The notes under the pieces: model-generated
Told to the model about the DNA's origin: nothing
The model's database searches: none
Seen by the model: the letters and a program-made list of their open reading frames with translations, nothing else
Position numbers and translations under genes: made by a program
Source of the DNA: CAMFLJ01 sp965279255
GTDB lineage: Bacteria; Actinomycetota; Acidimicrobiia; Acidimicrobiales; Acidimicrobilacustridaceae
DNA length: 64,000 nt
Direction of reading: 5' to 3'
NCBI GenBank assembly: GCA_965279255.1
Contig: OZ257146.1
Location: 3,162,001 to 3,226,000 of the forward strand
Shown: positions 42,011-50,374 of the stretch, piece after piece
Numbering within the stretch: position 1 is the first letter of the stretch
Layout of the letters: each line of letters starts with the position of its first letter

Positions 42011-43590
42011 GAGATGGCCTCCGCGTCCTCGGAGAGCCGTTCGTAGGCACCGTTCACCGGGCCGCTGTCGAAGGCGGCGAAGCGGGTGGCGAACTCCTTG
42101 CGGGCGGCGACGCCGCGGGCGTTGACGTTCTCGATCACCGCGCCCATGGCGAGGAGGGTGGCCGCCGGCGCGCCCCGGTCGACGAGCTGCTCGGCCATGG
42201 CCTCGAGGGCGTGAGCCTGGACCTCGGTGTCCTGGAAGGTGCCAAGGGTGTCCTGCAGGGCCTTGAGCGGCTTCACCGCGGTGGCGATGTCGGCCGCCGG
42301 GAAGAGCGAGCCGAAGCACTCGAGCAGGTAGCGCAGCCGCTTGGCGTCCTTGCGCAGGTCGTGCAGGGCGACGGCGGGCGAGCTGTCGTCGATGGTGCGG
42401 CCGTCGCGGACGAGGCGCTGGTGGGCCTTGTGGATGCGGGTCGCGGCCACCACGATCGCCGGGCGCAGCGCGTCGGGGGCGTCGGAGCCGGGCTCCCCTC
42501 CGTCGTCGGCGGGCCACGCCTCGGTGCCGGCGATGAAGGTCGCCCAGTCACGGCCGAGCTGGGCCCGGCGCAGCGAGCGCAGGTCGGTGACCAGCTGCTC
42601 GTGGCAGGCCGCCTGGTGCTCGAGGAGCAGCTCGCGCAGCGGCTCGAGCGCCTCGGCCCGCTCGGTGGGCAGGGTGGCCACCAGGCCGGGGAAGTCGAGC
42701 AGGTGCACGTCGGCGTCGCGCTGGGGCGTGGTGATGTCGCCCAGCCACTTGAAGCCCTCGCGGAACTGCTGGCGGGCGTCGGGCGGCAGGACCTTGCGGC
42801 CCTCCTGGAGCACCGAGCGGGTGCGGCGCACTGCGACACGGAAGTCGTGGAGGAACTCCGAGTCGGTGTCGGCGATGGTGCCGGCGAAGTTGGCCGTCAT
42901 GGTGAACGTGAGCTCCTGCAGCACCGTGCGCCACGCCTGGGCGGCCGTACCGGAGGGATCGAGCGAGAGCCGCAGCTTGGAGCGCAGGAACGGCGGCGCA
43001 CCCGACAGGCGGCGGGCCTCGGCCACGGCGGTGGTGTCGCCCGGGGAGAGCACGTGGCGGTCGGTGAGGCGCTTGAGCAACCGGTCGGCCTCGCGGGCGT
43101 AGCCCCGGAGCTCGTGCAGCTCGAGGCGCACCGGCAGCTCGGCCCCGCCGTGGAGGGTGGAGGCGTCGACCACCACGCGGGCGGTGGTCTTCTCCTCGCG
43201 GTCGAGGGCCGCCAAGGTCGTGAGCCGGCTGATGATCGTGGGCCCCGGCACGAGCGCCCGCATCTCCATCACCGCGGCCAGGCGCTCGGCGGCGGGCCAG
43301 CCGGGAAGGTCGACGGCGAAGCGGGGCGGATCGGCGTGGGGCAGGTCGGCGGTGGCGACCGTCCGGCCGTCCTCGACCCACACCAGCGACGGGGCCCCAC
43401 CGCCATCGGCGGGGCGGCGCAGCTCGAGCACGATGTCGGCGCCGGCGAGGCGGCCGTCGGCGGTGTCGAGGAAGGTGCGCTCGACCACGACGGAGCTGGT
43501 GGCCCGGAGGCCGGCGTGCTCGGCCAGGTCGGCCAGGAGGGCCGCGGGGTCGCCGGTGGCCGTCACGACGAATCGTCGGACCTCGCTCAC
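42007..43590 (-). CDS. CYTH-CHAD domain protein
   Basis: This 527-residue protein has an N-terminal CYTH-like region (about 1-195), with RTFLDTADGRLAGADIVLELRR standing for the ExExK-type strand set, much of it degenerate. A helical CHAD domain follows (about 205-500) with the conserved His-containing helices FLHDFRVAVRRTRSVLQ near 247 and LHDLRKDAKRLRYLLE near 408. CHAD domains bind polyphosphate and are found on polyphosphate granules in some bacteria. The CYTH part is related to triphosphatases. GTG start at 43590 with GGAGCGAG upstream. Its stop overlaps the ParA-like gene start. Confidence 0.9.
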   Translation of the reverse strand: MSEVRRFVVTATGDPAALLADLAEHAGLRATSSVVVERTFLDTADGRLAGADIVLELRRPADGGGAPSLVWVEDGRTVATADLPHADPPRFAVDLPGWPAAERLAAVMEMRALVPGPTIISRLTTLAALDREEKTTARVVVDASTLHGGAELPVRLELHELRGYAREADRLLKRLTDRHVLSPGDTTAVAEARRLSGAPPFLRSKLRLSLDPSGTAAQAWRTVLQELTFTMTANFAGTIADTDSEFLHDFRVAVRRTRSVLQEGRKVLPPDARQQFREGFKWLGDITTPQRDADVHLLDFPGLVATLPTERAEALEPLRELLLEHQAACHEQLVTDLRSLRRAQLGRDWATFIAGTEAWPADDGGEPGSDAPDALRPAIVVAATRIHKAHQRLVRDGRTIDDSSPAVALHDLRKDAKRLRYLLECFGSLFPAADIATAVKPLKALQDTLGTFQDTEVQAHALEAMAEQLVDRGAPAATLLAMGAVIENVNARGVAARKEFATRFAAFDSGPVNGAYERLSEDAEAIS

Positions 43591-43626
43591 CTCGCTCCTC
43601 CCTGGGGTCGCCGGACCCGGGGCAGG

Positions 43627-44442
43627 CTAGTTGGGCGCGGAGGGGTCCACCGCCCGAGGTGGACGAGGGATGAACGGGCTGGTGCGGCGCACGTAGTCCT
43701 CGTAGCCGGGGCGGCGCTTCACCATCGACTTCTCGAGCAGGGTGACGCCCGAGACCCGGCGCAACAGCGTCGTCATCACGATCGGCCCGATCACCGAGAT
43801 CCACGCCCACCCACCGGCACCGGCGGCCACGAGGAAGATCCCCCACCACACGCAGGCGTCGCCGAAGTAGTTGGGGTGGCGGGTGTAGCGCCACAGGCCC
43901 TTGTCCATGACCTGGCCCTTGGAGGCGGGGTCGGCCTTGAACGCCGTGAGCTGGGCGTCGCCGACCGACTCGAACACGAACCCGAGCAGCCACACCGCGG
44001 CGCCGACCACCAGCAGGACGGCCCAGCCGGTGGCCCGGCCCTCGATGGCGGAGCCGAACTGGAGCGGCAGCGACACCACGAACATCAGCAGGCCCTGCGT
44101 GGCGAACACGGTGAACAGGCTGACCAGCCAGAAGCGGTCACCGTGCTTCTCCCGCATGGCCACGTACCGGAAGTCCTCGCCGTGCCCCGCGTTGCGGCGG
44201 AACAGGTGGAACGACAGGCGCAGGCCCCACACGGTGACGAACGCGATGAGCACCGCCACCCGCAGACCGTCGCCGCCCGACGCGAGGCCGGTCAGGCCGG
44301 CGACCCACCCCACGACCACGAAGCCGAGGGGCCAGACCGGGTCGACGATCGAGGCGTTCTTCAACGGCAGGCTCACCGCCCAGGTGATGAGCATCACGAG
44401 GGCGATGGCGAGCGCCGACCAACCGAGCACGATCCAGTCCAT
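43627..44442 (-). CDS. DUF1295 / steroid-reductase-like membrane protein
   Basis: This 271-residue multi-pass membrane protein has about six hydrophobic segments and the motif GLWRYTRHPNYFGDACVWWG near residue 187, which is diagnostic of DUF1295 and related isoprenylcysteine methyltransferase/steroid 5-alpha-reductase-like proteins. The C-terminal KRRPGYEDYVRRTSPFIP is also conserved in the family. A reductase or methyltransferase on a lipid is plausible. ATG start at 44442. It lies 36 bases upstream of the CYTH-CHAD gene in the same direction. Confidence 0.88.
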   Translation of the reverse strand: MDWIVLGWSALAIALVMLITWAVSLPLKNASIVDPVWPLGFVVVGWVAGLTGLASGGDGLRVAVLIAFVTVWGLRLSFHLFRRNAGHGEDFRYVAMREKHGDRFWLVSLFTVFATQGLLMFVVSLPLQFGSAIEGRATGWAVLLVVGAAVWLLGFVFESVGDAQLTAFKADPASKGQVMDKGLWRYTRHPNYFGDACVWWGIFLVAAGAGGWAWISVIGPIVMTTLLRRVSGVTLLEKSMVKRRPGYEDYVRRTSPFIPRPPRAVDPSAPN

Positions 44443-44487
44443 GGTGGGGCAAACCTTCCCTGTCGTCCGGTGATTCCGAACCGGGGA

Positions 44488-44856
44488 TCAGTGGTGGATG
44501 CGCTCGGAGATGATCCAGGCGAGGAACTCGCGGTCGGGGTGCTGGAGGACGACCCGCCACGGGTCGTCGAGGCGGGTCTCGATCACCAGCACCTCGGTGT
44601 CGGTGTAGACGTCCCAGAACTGGCGCACGCCCTTGCGACCCTTGGTGGTGTAGCGCCCCGCGGCGACCTTGCCCGGCCAGTAGGTGCCGCCGACGCGCCA
44701 TCCGATGCCCTCGAGGGCCTCGGTTCGCGGCGCCACGCGGGCATCGACGATGTCGGCCATCTTCAGCTCGACGTGCGACGACAGCGCCCAGACCCGGCTC
44801 CAGCCGGTGAAGTCGATGTCGACCACGTCGTCGTGGACGAACACGTTCGTGGACAT
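44488..44856 (-). CDS. Small protein of unknown function, bacterial PH-like
   Basis: This 122-residue soluble protein reads as a chain of beta strands followed by one terminal helix: VDIDFTGWSRVWALSSHVEL, DIVDARVAP, VGGTYWPGKVAAGRYTTKG, FWDVYTDTEVLVIETRLDD and EFLAWIISERIHH. This pattern resembles bacterial PH-domain proteins found in actinobacteria. No function is known to me. ATG start at 44856; the gene precedes DUF1295 with 45 bases between them. Confidence 0.7.
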   Translation of the reverse strand: MSTNVFVHDDVVDIDFTGWSRVWALSSHVELKMADIVDARVAPRTEALEGIGWRVGGTYWPGKVAAGRYTTKGRKGVRQFWDVYTDTEVLVIETRLDDPWRVVLQHPDREFLAWIISERIHH

Positions 44857-44912
44857 GGGCTAAGGCTACGGCCGGCCCCCGCACCACCGCCCGGGTCCTC
44901 CGTCACCACCCG

Positions 44913-44952
44913 TGGCTCGCTTGGGCACGCTCCAGCGTGCTCGAACGAGCCA
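44913..44952. terminator. Two-tier hairpin D1 after the aldehyde dehydrogenase
   Basis: A 40-base element has outer arms TGGCTCG/CGAGCCA and an inner stem GCACGC/GCGTGC around the loop TCCA, with a short mismatched region between. It recurs as D2 at 44967-45006, 14 bases away. It lies downstream of the leftward aldehyde dehydrogenase and upstream of the next leftward gene, so it probably ends the dehydrogenase transcript. Confidence 0.6.
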
Positions 44953-44966
44953 TGGGCCGGACGGGG

Positions 44967-45006
44967 TGGCTCGTTTCGGCACGCTCCAGCGTGCTCGAAC
45001 GAGCCA
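44967..45006. terminator. Two-tier hairpin D2, tandem copy of D1
   Basis: Same 40-base plan as D1: outer arms TGGCTCGTT/AACGAGCCA (9 pairs), a three-base mismatch bubble, inner stem GCACGC/GCGTGC and loop TCCA. The aldehyde dehydrogenase stop is only six bases away, which supports a terminator role. The D1-D2 pair differs at only a few positions by eye. Confidence 0.62.
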
Positions 45007-45012
45007 CGGGGT

Positions 45013-46464
45013 CTAGGGGAGGGACGGGGAGTGGATGATGACGAGGCGTTCCTCGGTCATGTGGTGGGCGGCGTAGGCGGGGCCCTCGCGGGTGTTGCCG
45101 GAGTCGCGGACGCCGCCGTAGGGCATCTGGTCGGCCCGCCAGGTGGGCACCTCGTTCACCGTGACCCCGCCGAAGTCGAGGGTGCGGGCGGCGAGCAGGG
45201 CGGTGTCGAGGTCGGCGGTGAAGATGCCGGCCTGGAGCCCGTAGCGGCTGTCGTTGGCGAGGCGCAGCGCCTCGGTCACGTCGTCGTAGACCTGCACGCC
45301 GACCAGCGGGCCGAAGACCTCGGTGCGGCACACCTCCATGTCGGGGGTGACGTCGGCGAGCACGGTCGGGGCCAGCACGCCGGCCCCGTCGATCGCCCCG
45401 CCGGTCACGACCCGGGCCCCGGCCTCGACCGCCTCGTCGATCCAGCTCTTCACCCGTTCGGTCTCCCCCGGGTCGATGAGCGCGCTCACGTCGGTGGCGT
45501 CGTCGAAGGGGTCGCCCACGACGAGCTCGCCGAAGGCCTTGTCCAACCGGTCGACGAACCCTTCGGCGATGGATTGGTGGACGTAGACCCTCTGCACCGA
45601 GATGCAGGACTGCCCGGCGAACGCGGTGCCGGCGACGGCGATCTTGTCGGCGGCGGCCTCCCAGTCGGCGGAGGGCTCGACGATCACCGGCGCGTTGTTG
45701 CCGAGCTCGAGGCCCACCCGCTTGTGCGGCACCCGCTCGCGGATCCCCCACCCGACCGGCGGCGAGCCCGTGAAGGTGACCATGGCGACCTCGGGGTGCA
45801 CCACGAGGTGGTTGGCGACCGAGCCCTTGCAGGTGACCACGTTGAGCCAGCCGTCGGGCAGGCCGCACTCCTCCACCAGCATCTGGGCGAGCAGCAGGGC
45901 CGAGAGCGGAGTGGCCGACGCCGGCTTCAGCACGACCGGGCACCCGGCGGCGATGGCCGGTCCGATCTTGTGCACGACCAGGTTCACCGGGAAGTTGAAC
46001 GGCGAGATCGCACCGACCACGCCGATCGGCACCCGCATCACGAAGCCCAGCTTGTGGGCGCCGGCGGTCGAGGCGTCCATGGGGATGGTCTCGCCCGTGA
46101 GGGTGCGGGCGACCGCGGCGCTGAAGCGGAAGGTGTCGCAAGCCCGGTCGACCTCGACCCGCGCCGCCTTGATCGGCTTGGCCGCCTCGCCGGCCACCAC
46201 CTGGGCGAACTCCTCGCGGCGTTCGGCGAGCCGCACCGCGGCCCGGTCGAGCACCGCCGCCCGTGCGGCGGCCGAGAGGGGCTCGCCGTCGCGGCGGGCC
46301 ACCGCGGCGGCCACGGCCGCGTCGAGGTGGGCCTCGGTACCGACCGGCACCCGCCCGACCTCGTGGCCGTCGTAGGGCGACCGGACGACGGCGACTTCGT
46401 CGGTGGTGACGAGGTCGGCGCCGATGCGCATGGGGGTCACGTCAGTCGTCAGCACGTCAGTCAT
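45013..46464 (-). CDS. Aldehyde dehydrogenase family protein
   Basis: This 483-residue NAD(P)-dependent aldehyde dehydrogenase has a cofactor-binding segment SPFNFPVNLVVHKIGPAIAA near residue 150 and FTGSPPVGWGI near 230. The catalytic Glu lies in LELGNNAPV near 253 and the catalytic Cys in GQSCISVQRV near 287. EVFGPLVGV follows near 385. The enzyme resembles the glyceraldehyde-3-phosphate/lactaldehyde (GapN/ALDH21-like) branch. The ATG at 46464 is preferred over one at 46473 because GGAAGG then lies at the right distance. It is the last gene of a leftward six-gene run. Confidence 0.9.
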   Translation of the reverse strand: MTDVLTTDVTPMRIGADLVTTDEVAVVRSPYDGHEVGRVPVGTEAHLDAAVAAAVARRDGEPLSAAARAAVLDRAAVRLAERREEFAQVVAGEAAKPIKAARVEVDRACDTFRFSAAVARTLTGETIPMDASTAGAHKLGFVMRVPIGVVGAISPFNFPVNLVVHKIGPAIAAGCPVVLKPASATPLSALLLAQMLVEECGLPDGWLNVVTCKGSVANHLVVHPEVAMVTFTGSPPVGWGIRERVPHKRVGLELGNNAPVIVEPSADWEAAADKIAVAGTAFAGQSCISVQRVYVHQSIAEGFVDRLDKAFGELVVGDPFDDATDVSALIDPGETERVKSWIDEAVEAGARVVTGGAIDGAGVLAPTVLADVTPDMEVCRTEVFGPLVGVQVYDDVTEALRLANDSRYGLQAGIFTADLDTALLAARTLDFGGVTVNEVPTWRADQMPYGGVRDSGNTREGPAYAAHHMTEERLVIIHSPSLP

Positions 46465-46506
46465 GGGTTCCATCCTTCCCGGACCGACCGTGATCTGCTC
46501 CTCGGC

Positions 46507-47376
46507 TCAGGCCTCCGGGAGCAGGAAGTACCGCGACGCCTGGGCCACGGTGAGGTCCATCACCGGGTGGTCCATCCCGACCGAGTCGGCGGCCGCGGCC
46601 GCGGCACTGACGTCCTTGCGGGCGATGTCGGCGAAGTGGCGGTTGGCGCCGAGCATCTCGGGATCGATGTCGTCGCCGTAGGGGCGGGCGCTGGGGCGAC
46701 CCATCGGGAACCAGAAGAAGTGGTCGACGAGGTTGCTGTCGACAGCGACCTCCTTCACCAGCTCCGACGAGAAGCCGAGCTCCTCACCGAGCAGCAGCGC
46801 CTCGTGCACCGCGCACATGGTCATGAAGCTGAGGGCGTTCTTGACCAGCTTGAGCTTCATGCCCGACCCGACCGGTCCGGCGTGGATCGCCCGCACCGAG
46901 ATGGCGTCGAGGCACGGCGCGACGCGGGCGAACGTCGCGTCGTCGGCGCCGATGGTGGTGAGCAGGTTGCCGGTGGCGGCCGCATCGGGCCCGCCGGCGA
47001 TGCCGACGTCGACGACGGTGAGGCCGGAGCCCGCGGCGAGCTCGGCGAGCTCGGCGACGTCGTCGGCGGTGACGGTGGAGCAGATGCAGGCGATGAGCTC
47101 GGAGTGGGCGCCCTCCACGATCCCGCCCGGCGAGAACAGCACGTCCTCGAGCTGGGCGCGGTCGAGCACGACGAGGAACACCACGTCGACCTCCGCCGCG
47201 AGGACGGCGGCCGACGGCCGGGCCCGGTCGGCGAGCTGGGGGAACGACTCGAACACTGCGGGCTGCACGTCGTGGGCGGCGCCCAAGAGGCCGGCGGCGT
47301 CGAGCGACCGGGCGATGCCCGACCCCATCATCCCGAGGCCCACCACCCCGGCCCGCACGGTCCGGGCGTCAGGCAT
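46507..47376 (-). CDS. 3-hydroxyisobutyrate dehydrogenase-like NAD-binding protein
   Basis: This 289-residue beta-hydroxyacid dehydrogenase has GLGMMGSGIARSL (Rossmann loop, residues 13-25), the substrate loop VDVGIAGGPDAAATG near 121, and the catalytic Lys region GSGMKLKLVKNAL near 175. It would oxidise a 3-hydroxy acid to the semialdehyde, a fitting step before the aldehyde dehydrogenase downstream. The substrate-binding DxPVSGG motif is altered (GIAGGP). The ATG at 47376 overlaps the end of the CMD-family gene by eight bases. Confidence 0.87.
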   Translation of the reverse strand: MPDARTVRAGVVGLGMMGSGIARSLDAAGLLGAAHDVQPAVFESFPQLADRARPSAAVLAAEVDVVFLVVLDRAQLEDVLFSPGGIVEGAHSELIACICSTVTADDVAELAELAAGSGLTVVDVGIAGGPDAAATGNLLTTIGADDATFARVAPCLDAISVRAIHAGPVGSGMKLKLVKNALSFMTMCAVHEALLLGEELGFSSELVKEVAVDSNLVDHFFWFPMGRPSARPYGDDIDPEMLGANRHFADIARKDVSAAAAAADSVGMDHPVMDLTVAQASRYFLLPEA

Positions 47377-47743
47377 CGTCGCCCGCCTCGGCGAGCTCGG
47401 CGCGGAGCCGGGCCACGAGGCCCGTGAACGCGGTGCCGACGGGCAGGCCCGCGTAGGCCGAGAGCACGATCGCGAGCTCGTCGAGCTCGTCGGCGTCGAG
47501 CTCGCCCTTGCGCATCGACGCGCCGAGGTGCATCCGCATGATGTCGTCGCGCCCGTACAAGGAGAGCACGGTCAGGATGACGAGGCGCTTCTCGCGGTTC
47601 GAGAGGTGCTCGCGGGTCCAGACGTCGCCGAACCCGACGGCGCCCGCGAAGCGGCCCCACTCCCCCATGAAGTCGGGCGGCGGTGTGCCCATGGCGTTCG
47701 CCCAGCCGCGCTCGAAGCTCTCCTGGTCCAGTTCGACGCCCAC
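47369..47743 (-). CDS. Carboxymuconolactone decarboxylase (CMD) family protein
   Basis: This 124-residue alpha-helical protein matches the gamma-carboxymuconolactone decarboxylase family. VWTREHLSNREKRLVILTVL and MRMHLGASMRKGELDADELD are conserved, as is ELAIVLSAYAGLPVGTAF. The CxxC of peroxidase-type AhpD members is absent, so a decarboxylase-type or unknown role is likelier. The GTG at 47743 follows GAGGGGAGGG. The stop overlaps the next gene. Confidence 0.85.
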   Translation of the reverse strand: MGVELDQESFERGWANAMGTPPPDFMGEWGRFAGAVGFGDVWTREHLSNREKRLVILTVLSLYGRDDIMRMHLGASMRKGELDADELDELAIVLSAYAGLPVGTAFTGLVARLRAELAEAGDDA

Positions 47744-47822
47744 GAGCGCCCTCCCCTCGAGTCCGGCCGTGCCGTCACGGTCACCGCGGACCGTAGATGA
47801 GATCGGGTCGGCCCGACCCCGG

Positions 47823-49046
47823 TCAGGCCCCGGGCCCGAGGGTGAGCGGCAGCGCCTCCATGCCCCGCAGCACGAGACGGCCGTTCCACGCCGGCTCGCC
47901 GGTGGCCTCGAGCGCGGGGAACCGGCGGATGAGCCCGCCGATGGCCTCGGCCCCCTGGAGTCGGGCGAGCGACGCGCCCAGGCAGTGGTGGGTGCCGCTG
48001 CCGAACGCGAGGTGCCGCGCGGCGTCAGGACGGCGCAGGTCGAGCTGCTCGGCCGTCGGCCCGAAGACCGCCGGGTCGCGGTTCGCCGAGCCGAGCGACG
48101 TGAGCACGAAGGCGCCGGCCGGCACGTCGAAGCCGGCGAGCTCGATGTCGGTGAGGGCGATGCGGCGCGAGAGCTGCACCGGTGAGTCGTAGCGCAGCAG
48201 CTCGTCGATCGCCGAGGGCCCGAGGGTCGGGTCGTCGCGCCACAGCTCGAGCTGGTCACGGTGGCCGAGCAGGGCCCAGGTGCCGTTGCCGATGAGGTTC
48301 ACGGTCGTCTCGTGGCCGGCGATGTAGAGCAGCATCACCTGGTCGAGCAGCTCGGTGTCGGAGAGCACGTCGCCGTCCTCTTCCGCCCGGATCAGGGCGC
48401 TGAGCAGGTCGTCGGCGGGGTTCGTGCGCTTCCACGCGATGACCTCGGTGAGGTGGTCGCGCATGTTCTCGCCGGCCTGCAGCGCCACCCGCATCTCGTC
48501 GGGGCCGATGGTGAAGTCGAGGATGCGCACCAGCGCGTGCGACCACTCGCGGACCTGGTCGCGGTCGGCGACAGGCATGCCCATCATCTCCGAGATCACC
48601 GCGAACGGGAGGGGGAAGGCGAGGTCGGCGACGAGGTCCATCTCACCCCTCGCCGCGGCGGCGTCGAGGTGCTGGTCGACGAGCCGGGCGATCAGCGGCT
48701 GGAGGTCGCCGATGCGCTTGGGGGTGAAGACGCTGCTGACCAGGCGCCGCAGCCGGGTGTGGTCGGGCGGGTCGATGTTGAGGATCGAGGTGTCCTCGCG
48801 GAACTCGGCGTCCGGTGAGACCTCGGCGATGATGCGCCGGCGGACGGTCTCCTGCTCGGGGTCGATGGCACGGGCCTTGCGGGCGTCGGCGCTGAGCGTC
48901 GTGTCGCGCAGCAGCCGGGTGCACTCGGCGTGCTCGAACACGATCCAGGGCCCGATGGGCAGGTGCTGGACGGGCTCGCTCTCGCGCTGCTCTCGGTACT
49001 GCGGGTACGGGTCGGCGGCGAAGCCGTCCTCGAACGGGTTGAACAC
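47823..49046 (-). CDS. Cytochrome P450
   Basis: This 407-residue soluble bacterial P450 has the oxygen-activation I-helix motif AGHETT near residue 243, ExxR as ELLR near 280, and the heme loop FGSGTHHCLGASLA with the proximal Cys near 353. NIDPPDHTRLRRLVSSVFTP near 90 is the typical C-helix. Electrons would come from an unlinked ferredoxin and reductase; neither is in this window. It sits between an acyl-CoA dehydrogenase and the CMD-family gene in the leftward run. GTG start at 49046. Confidence 0.93.
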   Translation of the reverse strand: MFNPFEDGFAADPYPQYREQRESEPVQHLPIGPWIVFEHAECTRLLRDTTLSADARKARAIDPEQETVRRRIIAEVSPDAEFREDTSILNIDPPDHTRLRRLVSSVFTPKRIGDLQPLIARLVDQHLDAAAARGEMDLVADLAFPLPFAVISEMMGMPVADRDQVREWSHALVRILDFTIGPDEMRVALQAGENMRDHLTEVIAWKRTNPADDLLSALIRAEEDGDVLSDTELLDQVMLLYIAGHETTVNLIGNGTWALLGHRDQLELWRDDPTLGPSAIDELLRYDSPVQLSRRIALTDIELAGFDVPAGAFVLTSLGSANRDPAVFGPTAEQLDLRRPDAARHLAFGSGTHHCLGASLARLQGAEAIGGLIRRFPALEATGEPAWNGRLVLRGMEALPLTLGPGA

Positions 49047-49081
49047 GGCGACCCCTCGCGGTGGGCCGGCCGGGCCGCCGC

Positions 49082-50299
49082 CTAGTGCGGCAGGTCCCGG
49101 AACGGCGTGGTGCGATCGTTGCCCGGCTCACGGGGGAGGCCGAGCACCCGCTCGCCGACGATGTTGCGCTGCACGTCCTCGGTGCCGCCGCCGATGCGCG
49201 ACATCCACTGGCCGTTGAACACCATCGTCTGCCAGTAGCCCTCGTCAGGGGCGTCGTCGCCCCAGAGCATGCCGGCGGCCCCCATGATCTCCTCGACCAG
49301 GTCGCCCTGGAAGGAGAGGCGCTCGGAGACGGCGATCTTGGCGACCGACACCTCGGGCCCGGGGGCCACACCCTTCGAGGCGGCCGTGCGCACTCGGTAG
49401 CCCATGAAGCGGGAGAGCTCGTAGCTGATGAACAGCTGGGCGAGCTTCTGGCGCATGACGGGGTCGCCGGTGACCTCGAAGCGGCGGGCCAGGTCGAGGA
49501 TCGTCTCGAAGCCCATGCCGCGGTGCGAGCCGATGTCGGCCCGCTCGCTGGTGAGGGTGGTCATGGCCACGCCCCAACCGCCGTTCACGGGGCCGACCAC
49601 GTTCTCCTTGGGCACCCGGAGGTCCTCGAGGAAGACCTCGTTGAACTCGGCGCCGCCGGTGGCCTGGCGCAGCGGGCGCACGTCGATGCCGGGCGAGCGC
49701 ATGTCGACGGCGAAGTAGGTGATGCCGCGGTGCTTCGGCGAGTCCCAGTCGGTGCGGGCGAGGAGCATGCCCCAGTCGGCGACGTGGGCCGACGAGGTCC
49801 AGACCTTCTGACCGTTGACGATGTACTCGTCGCCGTCGAGCTCGGCGCGGGTGCGCAGGCCGGCGAGGTCGGAGCCGGCGTTGGGCTCGCTGAACAGCTG
49901 GCACCACACCTGGTCACCGCGCATGATCGGCGGGAGGAACTGCTGCTTCTGCTCCTCGGTGCCGTGGGCCATGAGGGTCGGGCCCATCATGCCGATCGAC
50001 TGGGCGAACATGCCCGTGGGCACGTCGTAGTGGGACTCCTCCTCGTTGAAGATCCCCGCCTGCATGCCCGTGAGGCCGCGCCCGCCGTACTCGACCGGCC
50101 AGGTGAGGCAGGCCCAGCCGTTGTCGGCCTTGGTGGCCTGCCAGGCGCGGCAGGCCTTCACGTGGGCCTCTTCGTCCTCGACCATCGTGGACATCGTGAT
50201 GCGGAGCTGAGAGGGGTCCTTGCGCTCGGCGTGGGCCGAGAGGAACTCACGGCACTCGGCGCGGAACGCGGCCTCTTCGGGTGTCTCGTCGAAATCCAC
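49082..50299 (-). CDS. Acyl-CoA dehydrogenase
   Basis: This 405-residue FadE-type enzyme has LFSEPNAGSDLAGLRTRAE near residue 140, GQKVWTSSAHVADWG near 168 and a C-terminus GGGTEDVQRNIVGERVLGLPRE. The MCAD catalytic Glu position is Gly (IGGGTED). The overall form resembles mycobacterial FadE26/27-like subunits that work as heteromers, but no partner subunit is directly adjacent. The GTG at 50299 is selected over one 42 bases upstream because VDFDETPEEAAFRAECREFL is the usual family start and a G-rich ribosome-binding site precedes it. Confidence 0.9.
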   Translation of the reverse strand: MDFDETPEEAAFRAECREFLSAHAERKDPSQLRITMSTMVEDEEAHVKACRAWQATKADNGWACLTWPVEYGGRGLTGMQAGIFNEEESHYDVPTGMFAQSIGMMGPTLMAHGTEEQKQQFLPPIMRGDQVWCQLFSEPNAGSDLAGLRTRAELDGDEYIVNGQKVWTSSAHVADWGMLLARTDWDSPKHRGITYFAVDMRSPGIDVRPLRQATGGAEFNEVFLEDLRVPKENVVGPVNGGWGVAMTTLTSERADIGSHRGMGFETILDLARRFEVTGDPVMRQKLAQLFISYELSRFMGYRVRTAASKGVAPGPEVSVAKIAVSERLSFQGDLVEEIMGAAGMLWGDDAPDEGYWQTMVFNGQWMSRIGGGTEDVQRNIVGERVLGLPREPGNDRTTPFRDLPH

Positions 50300-50374
50300 G
50301 GTGCCCCCCTGGCGGTTCGTGACAGCGCCCCACGATGCCACCCGGGCCGGGGATCGCCCAAACGCGCGCTCGTG

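Noticed and set aside
42211..47427. A 5.2 kb open frame on the + strand encoding over 1700 residues
   Set aside because: It is antisense to five well-supported genes (CYTH-CHAD, DUF1295, PH-like, aldehyde dehydrogenase, HIBDH-like). Its His/Gly/Val-rich composition is what antisense reading of GC-rich codons gives.
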